Assembly (NCBI GenBank): GCA_038380795.1 | Contig: CM076259.1 | Location: 100,985,739 to 101,049,738 of the forward strand | Source of the DNA: Pyrocephalus nanus | Taxonomy: Eukaryota > Chordata > Aves > Passeriformes > Tyrannidae | Length of the DNA stretch: 64,000 nucleotides | Direction of reading: 5' to 3' | Program-made: the position numbers and the translations under genes | In this document: piece by piece, positions 1-14,000 of the stretch | How the letters are laid out: each line of letters opens with the position of its first letter | Position numbering within the stretch: position 1 is the first letter of the stretch | Notes under the pieces: generated by a model | Seen by the model: only the letters and a program-made list of their open reading frames with translations | Database searches by the model: none | Told to the model about the DNA's origin: nothing

Positions 1-3000
1 AGGCTGCTCACTGGGGAAAACATGTGAAATCATTGAACAAAGTCCTGACCATGTCAATAGTAGGGACAGGGTGAAGTGCTAAGGGGAAGAGTTTGCCTGG
101 AAGTTATTGCAGAGCTAACAGCTACTGATTCACTATGCTAGCAGGGAAAAGCTAAGCACTATGTGGGATAAAATGCTGAAGCACAGACATATACCACAAC
201 TTTCATGTAGATGTTCCAGTGAAGAAGCCTCCTCCTTCTTGCATGCAAGGATGAGGTGTTATTTAGTCCTAGGTACAGAAACTATTGTATCGTGTTTACT
301 TCCCCTGTCATGTTGCAGTGAGGGAGTTTCCGCATGATACTGGAGGGGGCCAAGTGCTCTCCCAAGAGAAACGTTAGTCTGATCACCTTGCTCCACCTTG
401 ATCCTTTCTCAGCATATTTAGTCACCTCACATGCAAGCAGTGAAGTTGCAGGAAATGAGCTTCAGCCAGTCCCACACAGTTTTCCCCAGCTCCTGTTCAC
501 TTCCATGCTGATCTGGCTTCACTGCCAGCTGTAGACAACCTGGCTCAGAAGTCCTATATGCTGTAATCACACTTGCTACTGATACACACAGAGTTTAGGG
601 AGAACCTTTCACTTTATATGGTAGCTGCAACATAGCTCCTGTGAGGAGGTTAGCTCAGGTTGGAAAATCACACTCTTACAACTTGACCCTCCCTTAATCT
701 CCTCCATATCCTTTTGGGCAACAAGCCCCTGCCCTTGTGATTGTTGACAATCTACTTTTTCTTTCCTGAAGACTTCCTTTAGCTAGGGGCTACAATTTCT
801 GCTTACACAGAATCTTGCAGTGAACTCAACCTCTATTTTTAAGCTATTGGTCAAAACCTCTAGTTTTTTTCTGGCAAGCTAGGGCTTAGGTATACTTCTC
901 CTGAATTCCTCTGCAGGCATCTGAGACCCATGAATCCTGAGTCACAGTAAGTCCTCTTCAGTACTACCCAGCAAAGTCATATTTTTGTGGTCATATTATT
1001 ATGACCATATTTCATTGGCTTCAGAAATACAGCAAGCTAGTGCAGGATCTGGCCCACCCTTCCACAAGTACTCCCTCAGTAGGAACAGTATGTTTGGCTG
1101 AGCAAATCCTCCTCAGTGTCTCAGGAAAACTTGGATATATGTATCAATTAGATCCATTAGATTCAACCTCCGCAGGCGTTACACCAGCACATGAAGGTTA
1201 TCTCTCCGAACTGCTAAATAAGCAAAAGAAACCTCAGCTTCAAGGTAGTAGATGTTAAAATATGTTAGGCAGGTGCTGAAGGACCTCACCTGTAAAGCTT
1301 ACAGTGAAACAGGTACCTGTACTGCTCAGATGCAGACTTTACTAGAAACACTCAGTAAGATACAGCTCTCCACAGCATCAGGTAAGTGCAATACCTACTC
1401 CACAGTCACATCCAAATTTGGATGCTGCTCCCATTGTTTAAAAACAAGCAGAGCTTCTGGTCCAACTCAACCAATCTATCACACTTGCTGTGAGGAAAAA
1501 CATGAATGTAGCTGGTGAATCAGCACAGGACCACTTTCTGGGTGAGGCAGGCATAGATTTTAAACATCATCTTCTAACACACCCAACTGATCTTCAGTCA
1601 GGTTTTGCCAAAGGGAGCAGTTTAGCTAGTACTGGCTACTTTTAGGCTCATAAAATCTACAGGCTCAAAGAAGATACACTTTTATCAAAAAAAAAAAACC
1701 AACCCCAAAACAGTTTCTCACAGACAATATAACTGGGGCATGACTAAATGAACAATTCCCTCTTTGACACCACAGTTCACAATCGGCACAATGATTCTTT
1801 ACTAGGTATCCAAACACTTCCAAATAACACCATTTATTGAAAATACTTTGAAAATACATTTGCACATTACAGATAATCTTAGGAAATTCTTCACTTTTCA
1901 CAAACCAGTGGCCAGTGTCTCTCATTGGGGAAGACACAGTGATATCAATTCTGTCAATAACTATTTCTAAGGCACGCATTTGTAAATTATTTTAGAAAAG
2001 TACTGCCATAAGAACCCATTTTATATTTTGCTACCATTAAAGCTTCTTTTAGTGAAGAGATAAATTGGCTGTGTAACCTGAGACTTCCTAGGGCAATGCA
2101 AAGCTTCAAACCTGATGTTTTACAAAGCTGTAATAAAGGAAGGACATAGTGCTTTTTAATTTTGTGCAGATATTTAATTTTTGATGAGCTTTAAAAGAGT
2201 CATTTGCCCAAAACCAAAATGAAACACAACACTCAGAATTTAGAATTTTTCTTTATAGGAAAGTGCATGTCAGGCATCTGGAGCCCATCAGTTACATAGC
2301 TCAGGTCCAGCTTCTGTGACAGGTTTGATGATGCCCCACTGCTACTGGGATCCAGCCTTACACCCAGTACAGCACCTCTCGCCTTCCTCTTCTGTCTCAG
2401 CGATTCAGGCTCCAGTGCTGGCTTTGCAGGGCTGCTTGCAGTTGTCATGCATGGAAGAGCTTGTGACTTCTAAACTGAAACATATCATTGTATTGTACTG
2501 GGGAATAAATGCCGTGACAGTGGAGTGGTCACTGGATGCAGGAAAACAAGGGTGAACCTTACTTAATTCACTTTACACTCATTTACTGAAATTAAGTGAG
2601 TGTTGCACAGCTGGATCCCAGAAAACACTCCAGGTTTGTGACCACTACAACTTCCACACAAGTGTTCAGTATGATTGTATTTACTTTCTCTCTTACAAAA
2701 TACAATACAAAACCAGCTTCTAATTTCACTTCTGTAATTTTTTAGGTCAGTATTACCAGACTTCCAGGAGAAATAGAGAAAAAGAACTTACGTGGAATCA
2801 AATCACTTATAAGAGCAAAGTGAAAAAATGTGTATCCAACACTAATTATTACAATCATAAAGAGCTGAAATACAGCAACAATTTTTCATTTGTACATATT
2901 GAACAGCAAAAAAAGTTTAAAAAAAAATATATACAAGCTTCATAGGGAAACAAATCTGAAACAGTTTTCTACTGCTCAAGAATAAGACAATTTTCCCTTA

Positions 3001-5021
3001 AATGTTTTAGTGCATTCTCACTCACTCCCAAAAACTAGTGCATTTTGTCTTCCTGTTCAAAGGCAAACTGAAACAAGTCAAACCTTTCTTCAAATCAAGA
3101 ACAGCTATGAACTAGTGAGAACCTGAGATCACTCTGAAATATAGGACAAGATCAATAATGATTAACAGCTAAGATGCACAACTTTTTTGTAACTTTTAAA
3201 GAACGGTTTTCACTACAGGACAGTTAAACTGTCATCTGTAACGAGAATTACTGAAAGCAGTAGTGGAGGAGACAGTATGAGAACCGTAAGCAGCTTACTC
3301 TTCTACTTTCTTCTATTCAATATTATCCTGTTCCCAAGTTTCTGTAACATAAAAAGAGGGAGGGGAAGGAAAAATAAATGTAAAAAAAATCAATGATTAA
3401 AAATATTTCCTCTGTAACTCAGTTTATTTCATGTCATGTAATTTTCACTCAAATCTGTTGACTGACTGCAAAGTAGTCCTATAGTAAATACTAAAGGAGA
3501 TTAATTTCATCTGCTTCAAACAGCACAAAACAAACCCACAAAGCTAAACAGTCTACATGTGTACCCAGCTCTGATTAATGGGTAGAATTAAACATGAGAT
3601 AAAAATAAATAAGCCAATGCGTCTATCCTTCTTTCATATCCAGATATAGTTATTTAGTCCTTTCTAGAGTAATTCTGTTGAATACAATTGGTATCCACTA
3701 GTGACACATTCAAACAAAATCAACCTGACTACTGATAACCACTTGAAAGCATCACAAAAGTACATTCATCCAAGCACTCAAGAAGTCAGAGCTGCAACAG
3801 CAAACAGAGAACAACCATTCATAAATTCCATGGAGCAAAGTAAGGACAAAGCTAAAGGAGCTGTCCTGTACTTTGTGCTGGTCTCAAGAAACAGAACCAT
3901 TGTGACGTTAGGAGGTGGGAAGGATCCAGGTAAGAGTGAAAAGGAACACTTTGCCTACTTATTTCTTGATCATTTTAGGACACGCATCAGTACTGTACTG
4001 ATATGTACCAGGTCATGAAATCATTTAACATTCTGTTCTTCTCTGCTCTTGTGATTTCAGGATGAATTATTATTTTTAACATGTGGTACATGAGAGGAAA
4101 GAAAAAGAAAAAAAAATCCCTGAAGAAACCCAGGCTGCAGCCAAGGACTGAACTCCAATTTCAAGCATCTCATGCCAGTACTTCAATCAGGAGACCATCA
4201 GGCAGACATGCATCATTCATGTGTAGCCTTAATTGTCTGTTTGGCACAGCTGCTTAATGACTACACCATGTGAGAGGAATGAAATCAGAGGGGAAAGTTG
4301 TGTCCTGCTTACAGAAGTGCTCAGAAAAACGGAAAAGCATAAATCAGAGTGCCATACCAGACACAACTCTGGTGAATCTGCATAGCAAAAATAGAGTAAG
4401 GCTAGGTTTCAAACCCAGATCCTGCAGAGATCAGGTGAGTTTAGAAAATACAACTTTCAAACTGAAATTAAATTTATGACTACCATACAGGTAATAAATA
4501 AACAATCCAACACTGCTTTGGCAAAGCCCATGTCAAACAAAGCTATGATTTTATAAAACTTGTTTGTATCTCTATCACTCTGTGCATTAAATCCAAGTAC
4601 TTACACTGGGATTTCTTTGTGGTATCAATGCATCAAATGCAACTAAAGATGAGTATTAATGCAAAATAAAAAGTCACGTCTACATAGTGTACTCAAAGTG
4701 ATTCCAACTTGAAAATTGAAGTAGCAAAAAAATAAGACATAATGATTTTGTATAGCATCCTACATATAAGATGCACCCAAAACACTTAGCAGACTTTAAT
4801 ATCACAATTACAGAGTTAAGCAACAAAAGAGGAAAACAATTAAGTGCTACAGGCAAGAAAGAAGACATAAGCTCTCAGATGGGATTTGAAACAAAAGGGA
4901 GAATTAGGTTAACTTTGTCTCCTGTTTTAAGTCTAGAAGAAATAAGTACCACAAAGCAGTATCAAAATGATTCCATTTACCTCAATAGCATCATCCATTT
5001 CTGTAATCTCAGACAATCATT
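1..5021. other. CTPS2 3'UTR and/or 3' flank
   Basis: No coding exon recognised on either strand. AATAAA signals on the minus strand at 3423-3428 and 1833-1838, and an ATTAAA at 4795-4800, are candidate CTPS2 polyadenylation signals; which one is used cannot be told from sequence. ORFs here (for example 2233-2448 minus, 71 codons) match no family I know. The rest is AT-rich with short A-runs (1687-1698, 4109-4116). Confidence 0.6.
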
Positions 5022-5091
5022 TCAGCTTGTGTCAGGATTAGGAAACTCTTTTTCTGGAGAACTGTCATCGCTTAGGTCACTGTAGCTGTCA
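5022..5091 (-). CDS. CTPS2: CTPS2 coding exon 17 (residues 564-586 and stop)
   Basis: 70 nt after acceptor TTCTAACAG, ending in TGA at 5022-5024. It encodes the regulatory tail [20 protein letters not shown] followed by DTS. The acidic Ser cluster (Ser568, Ser571, Ser574) fits the phosphorylated tail of human CTPS2. The last 10 or so residues do not resemble the human tail, yet the total length is again 586. The exon is supported by the phase (2 nt carried over), the acceptor and the serine cluster. Confidence 0.9.
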
Positions 5092-8000
5092 CTGTTAGAA
5101 GCAATAAGCATTCAGAAGGATCTAAACCAAATATTTTATTTCGAACCCTCCAACCCATGATGCATATGATCAACACTTTCCTCAAATGCAACCCATTTCC
5201 AGAAAACTTCTTAAAGCTCATGCTTAAAACATTGTATTTTAGAACACCTTTCTCTAAAGGAGTGGGCTTAAGTTTGAAGTTTAGGACCTGACAAGAAAAA
5301 ATATTCTACCTAATAAACAGTATGCTCAATTTCTTTTTGCTTGGCTCCTGTACATTCATTCTACAGTTTGTTAGTGCTGTGTGTCTACAATCGTGATTAA
5401 CAACATGGAGAATAACAGGTATTCAGAACAAGAATAAAAGGAATTTCTCCTTTATGATAATCACTGTTTTGACCGAAGAGAAAGTTAACTTTATTTAATC
5501 AGAATTCTTCAACTAACACTTAAATTACAATTTTTGTTCTTCCAGCCACAACATAAATCATTTTCATTGTACCAAACAATATCCTGACAGTTTTTCCTAA
5601 GGTTTTATCCCCTTCTGCTGTTTCCTCAGAGAAGCAGATTGGTTTTCACAGAACAAACAGCCATGCAAGTGATTGTTTTATAAGTGGCCAGAACAGGGAA
5701 ACAGTGAAGAACAGGAATCACCACAGCAACTGAGAGAAATAAGTGCCCACCAACCACATTTTCAGTCAGCTGTGATGTCTATTGGGTGTCCAGGTTTATC
5801 TTAACTCTAAGTGCACTCCAGAAGTACCTCCAGCCTCAACTTACCCCTACCATACTTCATTTCTACATTTTGCTTTCCATATATTTGAATTTCCCAAGAT
5901 CAGAAGCCAGCAAAGGGAGCCCAGGGAACTCACAAGTACATTTGAGCAGCAGTAATTCTGGTCAGCCCCATGACAATTCCAGCACAGAATGACAACCCCA
6001 TGACAACCAGACCTCAGTCAGGTCATGCTCCCCACCTGAGCAGAGGGGCAGATCTCCTTCTGAGACATCAAGCACATAAGCAGCCCATGACTCACCTAGA
6101 CACAGCCTTATCTGTGGATCCCCAGTGACTGCCTGCTGGGTAATGTTTCAAGGGGAACTATGTGGCTACAGCTGGAGATCTTTGATGGAGACTGCAATGC
6201 GGAACAGTGAACAAACTGCACTCAGCTACACTAGTGCTTGTTATTGAGCACTGCTTTGGAGCCTGAATTTCATTGTCTCTTCTTCAAGTGAAAAGAAAAA
6301 CCAAGAAAGTACAGGTAAAAAACCCAGCCTTTAAATAGCGTGGGACAGGAGGAATGGCATCAGCAGTCATTTCATTTCTACCTCTGACTGTTAAGAAAGC
6401 CTCCCACAGTTACAGCAATCACTGTACCAAATTTTGTATAAGACAGCGTATCTATCCTGGCTGTCCTAACATTAAGGTTTTGCCTCCAGCATTCTGCTCT
6501 TTCTTTGCATGACACACACACTGCTGATGTGGTTCTTACAAAGAGCGTGTCATATCAGCCTAGTGTGAAATGCTCAATTTGATCATTTCACCAGCTGGCA
6601 ATCAATTACACAGTTCAAGTGAGGAAAGTGTTGTTAACAGTATGATCAAGCATGCCAGATGCACACAGACAAACACAACAATCACCGACGTTGTACTTAC
6701 TTTTTTCTGAAAGTACCCATGGAAACATGGAACAAAAATTCAGTATTATTAAACAGTTTTGTATTTTCACATCACAGCAAAACAGCAAATACCATCCACA
6801 GAACAGAGTAAAACTGTGATTGTAGAGAGCAGTGTAATCTTATGACTGGCCTGATTTAGGACCACAGTCTTCAGAGAACTTTTTTTTTTTTTGAATTAGC
6901 TCTGCTGCCCAGCGACAGTCACAGCCAAAAAACATGCCAGAGCTCTGTATACAACAAAGTACGGGAGTCACATGCTTAAGGAAAAATGCTCAGGGACCAG
7001 TGAGGTGAGTGGAGAACTGCCCAGTTTCATCTCTTGAAGGCAGATAGGCGCTGAGCCCCATCCAGCACTCTCATCCTCCGCCACCCAAGGACACAGGTTT
7101 TAGAGGCATTCTTATAACAGTGGAGTCCAACAAAAAGCAGATACTGAGAAGATCTAAGGCCACCAGATATAAGATCTAACCCCAGCAGCTGTATTCCTAA
7201 CAAAACTCAAGAGTATGCAATGTCACTGCACCTAGTCAGCCACTTTAGCATTGAAGATGAGGAATTTTGGTCACTTTGATCCTAACACCTAGTCCAGCTA
7301 TAGTTAATGGAAATACATGCACTGCAGAGTGAAACATTAACCAGTACCTAGCTGGTATTTCCCTTTAGAGTTAACTGGAGTTAATGTGTAAGTTAACATG
7401 GAACACCTCCTAGTACCTAGCTGGCATTTCACCTTGCAGTGAACTGCAACATATTTCCTGACTTAAGCAAAGAAAACATCCTTTGCAGAGAAATTACATT
7501 ACAAGGTTTTGTTTTGAAGTTCACTCATCCTCAGCTCCCTGTCTTCTCAAGATGTAAGCAATAAAAAGAGCTTTCCTCTGCTTGTGCTCCATTATCAAAT
7601 TAATGCCCCTTGAAGATCTTGCTTTTCTACTGAGAGAAGCATCATCATCCCTCTGCTATTCTTCAGTCTAAAGCATGCAAGGAAGACAGGTGAAAAGATT
7701 CCCTATTGGTATGGTATAGAAGGCAGCTGACTGCTGGGGCCACATGACATGTAGCTGGAATGCATCACCTAAGCTACAAAATCACTAGAATTAAGACTCG
7801 AGATCAAATTTAAACCTGTATTTTCCAAACAGCTGCTCAAAAGCACCACACTGCCTTCTTTCAATGTTCTTATTAAGAAACACAGGCAACTGTAAAATGG
7901 GTACTCCTTGAACATTCTGTTTGTTTCACTTGGAAAATCCACATTCTTTAGAAACAAAGTATTTGACAGTTTCAGAGGAGCTTTTTTTCTTTTTTTTTTT

Positions 8001-11000
8001 TTTAATGTAAAATTGACAAAAAACCCATTTTCCAGAAATGTAAGCAATTTAAACAATTGTTACAGTAATGCTATGCCCTGCAAAGGCAGGAGCCAAGCTA
8101 AATGCATTTCTTTCTCAGTGCAAATTAAAGATAAATGTAATTAGATTTAGTACAGGCTGTGGTTATTTAAAACAAAGAATTGTTTAGCTTTTGAAAACCC
8201 AGCAAAAGGAAATCTGCCAATTATTATCATTTATTTCCTCCCCAAAAAGCTGAATTATTAAAGATACTACAGTCATTACAACATTACTTAGAATAAATAC
8301 ATATTTGATTGTGCAATGGTTATAACTGCAGTCACCCATATTCAGTGCACATTTCTATGATCATTGCATGGTCAAAGAAATTATATAACATTTATTATGA
8401 TGATCATCATTATACAATAATATGGTTCAACAAAACACCATTTCATTAAGGATTCCCTCAGGACATACCCGAGACTCCCCAGTCCCAACCTGCCAGACAC
8501 CTGCACTCACATAACTGAGCCTAGGATAACATCTTCATCTCAGTTACCACCAGCTTCTTACAATCGAGAGATACAGGCACTTGCAGCATAAAATGTGTAT
8601 GTAACCCACATAACAACTATAGCGAGTTATTTGGCTCCTTGAAGTGCATAATGACTGCAGAAAAAGACTTGGGGTGACTAGCTCAGAAGGGTCTTCACTG
8701 TAAACATCTAACACTTAAATGACAAAGTAGCTGACGTAACTAACCATTACTAAGTGCCACTATGTTTAAGAGAAGATTTCCTTTAAAACTCCTCCACAGT
8801 TTTCTGTAAGAGCTCTGAGGGTAACAAGAAGTCTTTGTTGCCCAGATCATCCTCACCCGGGGCCTTCCCCAGTTGTGACTGTCATTGGAGCCAGACCCCT
8901 TGCCTTCTCTGGAGACTGCAGTACCAACTCCTGCTGGTCCTCTCCCTACCAGAACAGCTGCCACCTCTGGCTCCTGGATTGTCATCTTTTGTGGAGCAGC
9001 CCCTCTGTTGCTGCTCTCTTGACAGTCTTCAAATCATGTAATTTCCTTCATTTTAATCTGATACGTCTGGATTTGGCCAATGGCAGATGCTGTGCCAGAT
9101 GTGTTCTTGACTGGGGACAAAGTACAGGGGACATCAGAGATAGCCCTGCCCATACTGCTTTTGTCTCTCACCCACCAGAACACGTCACACAGGTTGTTTT
9201 CTGTTCTGTGCAGAGATGCTAACCCAAACTTTCCTCCATAGCTGATTTGGGAGATAGCTGGACCATACTAGTGCAGTAAAGCACCATATGGGCAAATTTT
9301 CTGAGGTTTCTGGTGTTTTTTTAATGCACCACTCCTTCAGTTCTCTGGCCACTTTTGTTCCTTGTCTCTGAACACAAGTCATAAGTCATCTTTTATTAAA
9401 AACCTGCCTAAAACTCAAGACAGTACTCCATTCAAGAGAGTACTCCAATGCAATGTGATGGCATTGGATTGGTGCCTCACATTAGTATATTCACTAATGA
9501 TCTGCAAAAATTTCTTTTGGCAGTAGTCATAGCTGCCCACACTTTCTCACCTAGGAACATCTCTCCCTACATTTTCTCCCACCTATTGAAGATTTGTGTT
9601 TAAATTATTTATCTTCAGCTTTTTATCCTCTTCCTCCAAAGCTGTCATTATACGCAGCACAGATTTCTAAATTCCCTACATACTTTTATGTTATTTCTTT
9701 GTTCTGAGTAGTGCTTTCAGCTCTTATTTAAATGACATTATTTGCAAACATAATTAATGCACTCTGGCTTACTCTGGCAGGCCATTAATAAAGATGGTGG
9801 TTGAGGACAAGAAAGAAATAAAGCCTGCTGATGCTAAACTTGCTATGGGGAAAAAAAAAGTAAAACCCAACAAACCAAAACAAACCAGCAACACGGCTTT
9901 ATTGTACATCAGTGATTCTGCATACTACACTGTTCCCAAAGATAAGCCAGCTTTTATTACTTTTTCCAAATGAAACTATGTAAGACTCTGTAAAAGCCAA
10001 CATGTGAAGTTCCCCTCTTCATCCACTAGCTTTCTATTAAAGCCTTCTGTTTTCTCTTACAAAGCAGTGTATTTGTGGTATTGTATGCTTTGAGAGACTC
10101 ATGTGGATCTAGTTTTCTCTGTCCTTGAAAATGAAAGATCTAAACTGGAAGCCTCCCACCTGCCTCACTTCTATATGACATGTTGCCTTCAGTATTTCCA
10201 TGGAAAGATGTGGAAAAGGTCATGATCTAAAACCATTCACAAGGAAATGAAGTGCATGGCTTTGTTTGATGGTTGGGCACTCATGCCATAAAGCATGAGA
10301 AGCTGAAAACACAAAGGCAACTTGGGTGCCCAACTACCACTTCAGGTGACTAAGTAATAGCTCATCACTGAGTTACTCTGATCCTCGGCTCAGTTCTTGA
10401 CTGTCTCTGTACACACCAAAGCTTCTGTGAACTAAGTTTACCCTAGAAGATACATTCCAGTCTCAAACTAGGTATGCCCACACCTATGTGTGCCTATGTC
10501 TCTACCAGATTAGGCCTCACAAAATTTTAAGAGAAGGTTTATTCACTTTTATTTATTTAGGGCACTCTCCTGGGAGTTGTAATGCATCTTTACATTTACT
10601 ACTAGCTTTGCTTAGAAGCTAGGGCTTCTGTCCGGGTGTCAGATGTTCTAAAATTGCACCCTAATTATGGGGCTATTAAATGTTTTGGGGTAATGGTTTC
10701 CTGTTAAGACTCTCATGCTGAAATACATATTTCCTTTTGTCTCAGGACTTCATCATTACCTCTCCTTCTAGTGTTTATAATAGCCTATTTTAGGTAATCT
10801 GTTCAACTTGCTGATCTCCACAAATTCTCTTTCAGGTTATATCTTTGCTCTAGTCAACAGCATGACTACAGCTCAGGCAGGCAGTGCTGGATGAGTTGTA
10901 CAGAAAATCCTCTCCCCAGATTTGTTTCAGTCTTGCTATGACATGCCTTAGCTTTACAGCTCAGTGAAATACCCAGCATTCTGGGGTTTATAGGTTTACT

Positions 11001-14000
11001 TTGGAAATCCTTTCCACTCAGCAGGTGGACATGTTAATATGAGCGGGTGTGCTGTAACTAGCATTGAAATTCCCTTCTGAATATTCTTTCCTGCAAAATG
11101 CTCGTCTTTTAGTCTCTAAATGTTTTTCTATTCCAGTGCTCTTCCTCAAGACATAGGGGTTTTGCTTGATTGCTGTAAATGGTAAAATCTGTAATTTTAT
11201 ACATAAGTTTTAGGGTGTGAATTTTTGTCTTTGCTAAATGTTTAAGGTTTGGAGTTTGTTGTATGGATATAAAGAATAAGAGTTGTGTATACTTTTTTAA
11301 TGATTAATTCAAACAAGTCTAAGTGTGGCACATTCAGCAATCGAGGAAAATGAAAGTCAAGGTTAGATAGCATAATGCTAAGATAGCATATATGGATAGC
11401 TATAATGTTAAGGGAGTTAAATTAGCAGGACAAGTACAGATCACTCATCAAAAAAAAAGGTAATTTTTCTTTATCTCAGAGAGATAAACAGTTTTACCTG
11501 CGGGATGAAACAGTGTGCAAAAAGATATTGTGACCTCAGAAACGAGATCAAGCGTGAGGCAGAGGACTCACAAAGAGGGAAAGACAGAATATCACTGCAC
11601 TCAAAGACTGCCCCTTGGCAAGCACCAAAAAATCTGACCTGTGTATCGCATCAGCGCAGATTTTAAAAGGTAGCTAACGTTATGACCACTAATAACAATG
11701 ACAGGCTAAGGTAATAGGAATATTTCAATCAAGCTGTAAATAGGAATATTTCTATCAAGCTGTAGTTTGCAGATCGAAAATAATCATTCTCTTTGTATGT
11801 ACACTATCGCACAACTGACCAGGATGAACAAAGATGAAATGCATTTATAAAGTCAACTCATATACCCACAAAGCAGTAGGGTACCCAAACAGATTGGTCT
11901 GGTCTAGCTCGGCTATTATCCATTATTACTCAAACCTGAAAAAAATTTCCATTTCTCAACTGAACAAAAGGACTTCATTTTAATAGAACATAACACTCAA
12001 GGGGAAAAAAAAAAAAAAAAGAAAGCAGCCCAACCCACAAAACTAATAAGTTTGGTGCCTGGTTTAGAAGAAAAGTCAATATGCCAGAGTTGCATCAATT
12101 CAGCATTACTATTCAGTCATTTTATGATTTTTTAAAATTTTTGTTATTGTGCCCTAAGTTTCCTTCTGACCGTTCTATTATTGCTATTACAATGAAATTG
12201 TAACTGTTATTAATATCATTGAAATAAACAAGAATTAGTTAACACTGGCTAAAAAATACTGCTACATTCAATACACCAAAACCTCTGTTTCCAAGAGAAT
12301 TACAACAGAGTTTTAGTATGGCTTTTTTGATCTAGATCCAAACTCCTCTGTAAGTCTGAAGACACCCCAACTGTTTTGTTTCAGGCCTGTCTCTGCAAGA
12401 TAGTATTTATTATCTGGCTACCTCAAAATAAAATCAGTGTTTTCTTTGTTGTTGTTGTCATCATTCAAATACAAGTAGGTAACAATTTCACTTCATTGCT
12501 TGATCCTCTAACAAATCTCTTTCCCTAGGAAACTACTGTCACTGGAAGTTAGTACAGGAAGCCACCAGCTTCACATGAATTTACTGAAGGTTTTTTACTT
12601 CTTTCTGATTATAATGTGGGGTTCTGGCTTCAGCCCTAATAGTTCCTGAAAAGGATAAAGTCAGGAACTGTTTTCTGTTGCATGTTATTTTACACTAGGG
12701 TTGATGACAGGCATGTACAGAAACAAGTAAACAAACATGAAGAACTCCTCTTCCTCTTCTGGACTTCTGAATTGGAGGATGAAATAGTCCCTCCAAAAAT
12801 GTGACTCTCAAACTGCAGGCTAGTAACAAAGAAAGATTACCTTGGAGATAATTTACATCCACGCTGAAGGTATGCACTGAGCGTCCCAGTTGCTGCTAGC
12901 AAGAGTCCAAGGTATGGAGGTGAAGGTTTCATAGGTCTTGAGGAAAATTCTGGGTGGAACTGAACTCCCACAAAATATGGGTGATCTACAAGACAGATGT
13001 CAAAGAAAATTACACTATGTAGGAAGAATATACTAGAAAAACTTCAAGAAAAAAAACATATACTGAGGATTTCAGATAGGTGTCTAGAAGCCAGATCACT
13101 ACATGTGAATTTAAGGGTAAGGCAGCAGGAAACTTAAACTTTTTTTCCACAAAAAGCTACTGACAACAGAGGCAGAAAGTTAGTAAAACAAATTAGGAAA
13201 AATCATCCTGTGATTTAAAAAAGCTGAAAAATAAATCTTAATCAACATGTAAGGGGGGGGGGGGAGGGAGCGGGACATGCAGATGAACAGTCACAGAGTT
13301 ACAATTATCATGTTATTTTCATCATAGTTTGGTTTCCAAAAATATTCATGCACATATATTCAGAACAATATGCTGCTTCATCTTCTCTTAAATCTTCAGC
13401 TCTTTGTTTCTCACTCAGAGGACCTTTCTACTACTGCTTTTGCTCCCTCCTTCTGTCTTCTTCAGAAGTGTAAAAAGGAATGTTTTGTACTCTTCCATGC
13501 TGAGCATCTGTTCCTTCTCTGAATATTGTTTTAACCACTTCTAGTGCCAGGACATTGGGCAAAACTAGCTACAAATTTCCTCTTGTTCTACATTTTTCCA
13601 AAATAATCCTAAACATTCAAAGAATTTCTCTGCAGTACAGAGTAGGTGTTAAAAGGAAATCAGAGTTTTTCTTCTAGGAAGATAAAACCATATGGTGTAG
13701 TATATTATTCTTCTCTCTGCTGTTGTATTTTAAGGAGAAAATGGATCCTAGATTTATCCCATAACTTCAATGACAAAGCACTAAATAGTTCCAAAACCGA
13801 AAAGCTTTGCCTAAGCTATTGGGTGTACTGTTATTTCTGTGCTTCTGCTCCAACCCACCCTCCTTATGATGACTGTTTTTCTTCAGTAAACAGGGTCTCC
13901 TTGCATCCCATTATGAAATAATTCCAGGTTTTACTCCTGCTTTTCTTCTTTTCACAGTAACATGCAATTTAAAAATTCTGCCTGATTTATTTCACAATGT

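Noticed and set aside
2233..2448. 71-codon minus-strand ORF (starts MTTASSPAKPALEPE), possible alternative last exon or small gene downstream of CTPS2
   Set aside because: No family match and no clear splice acceptor in the CTPS2 phase; the completed CTPS2 frame already ends at 5022.
4395..4430. tRNA-like B-box phrase (GGTTTCAAACCCAGATCC), possible MIR SINE or tRNA
   Set aside because: No matching A box or cloverleaf could be drawn; the similarity is too short to call a SINE.
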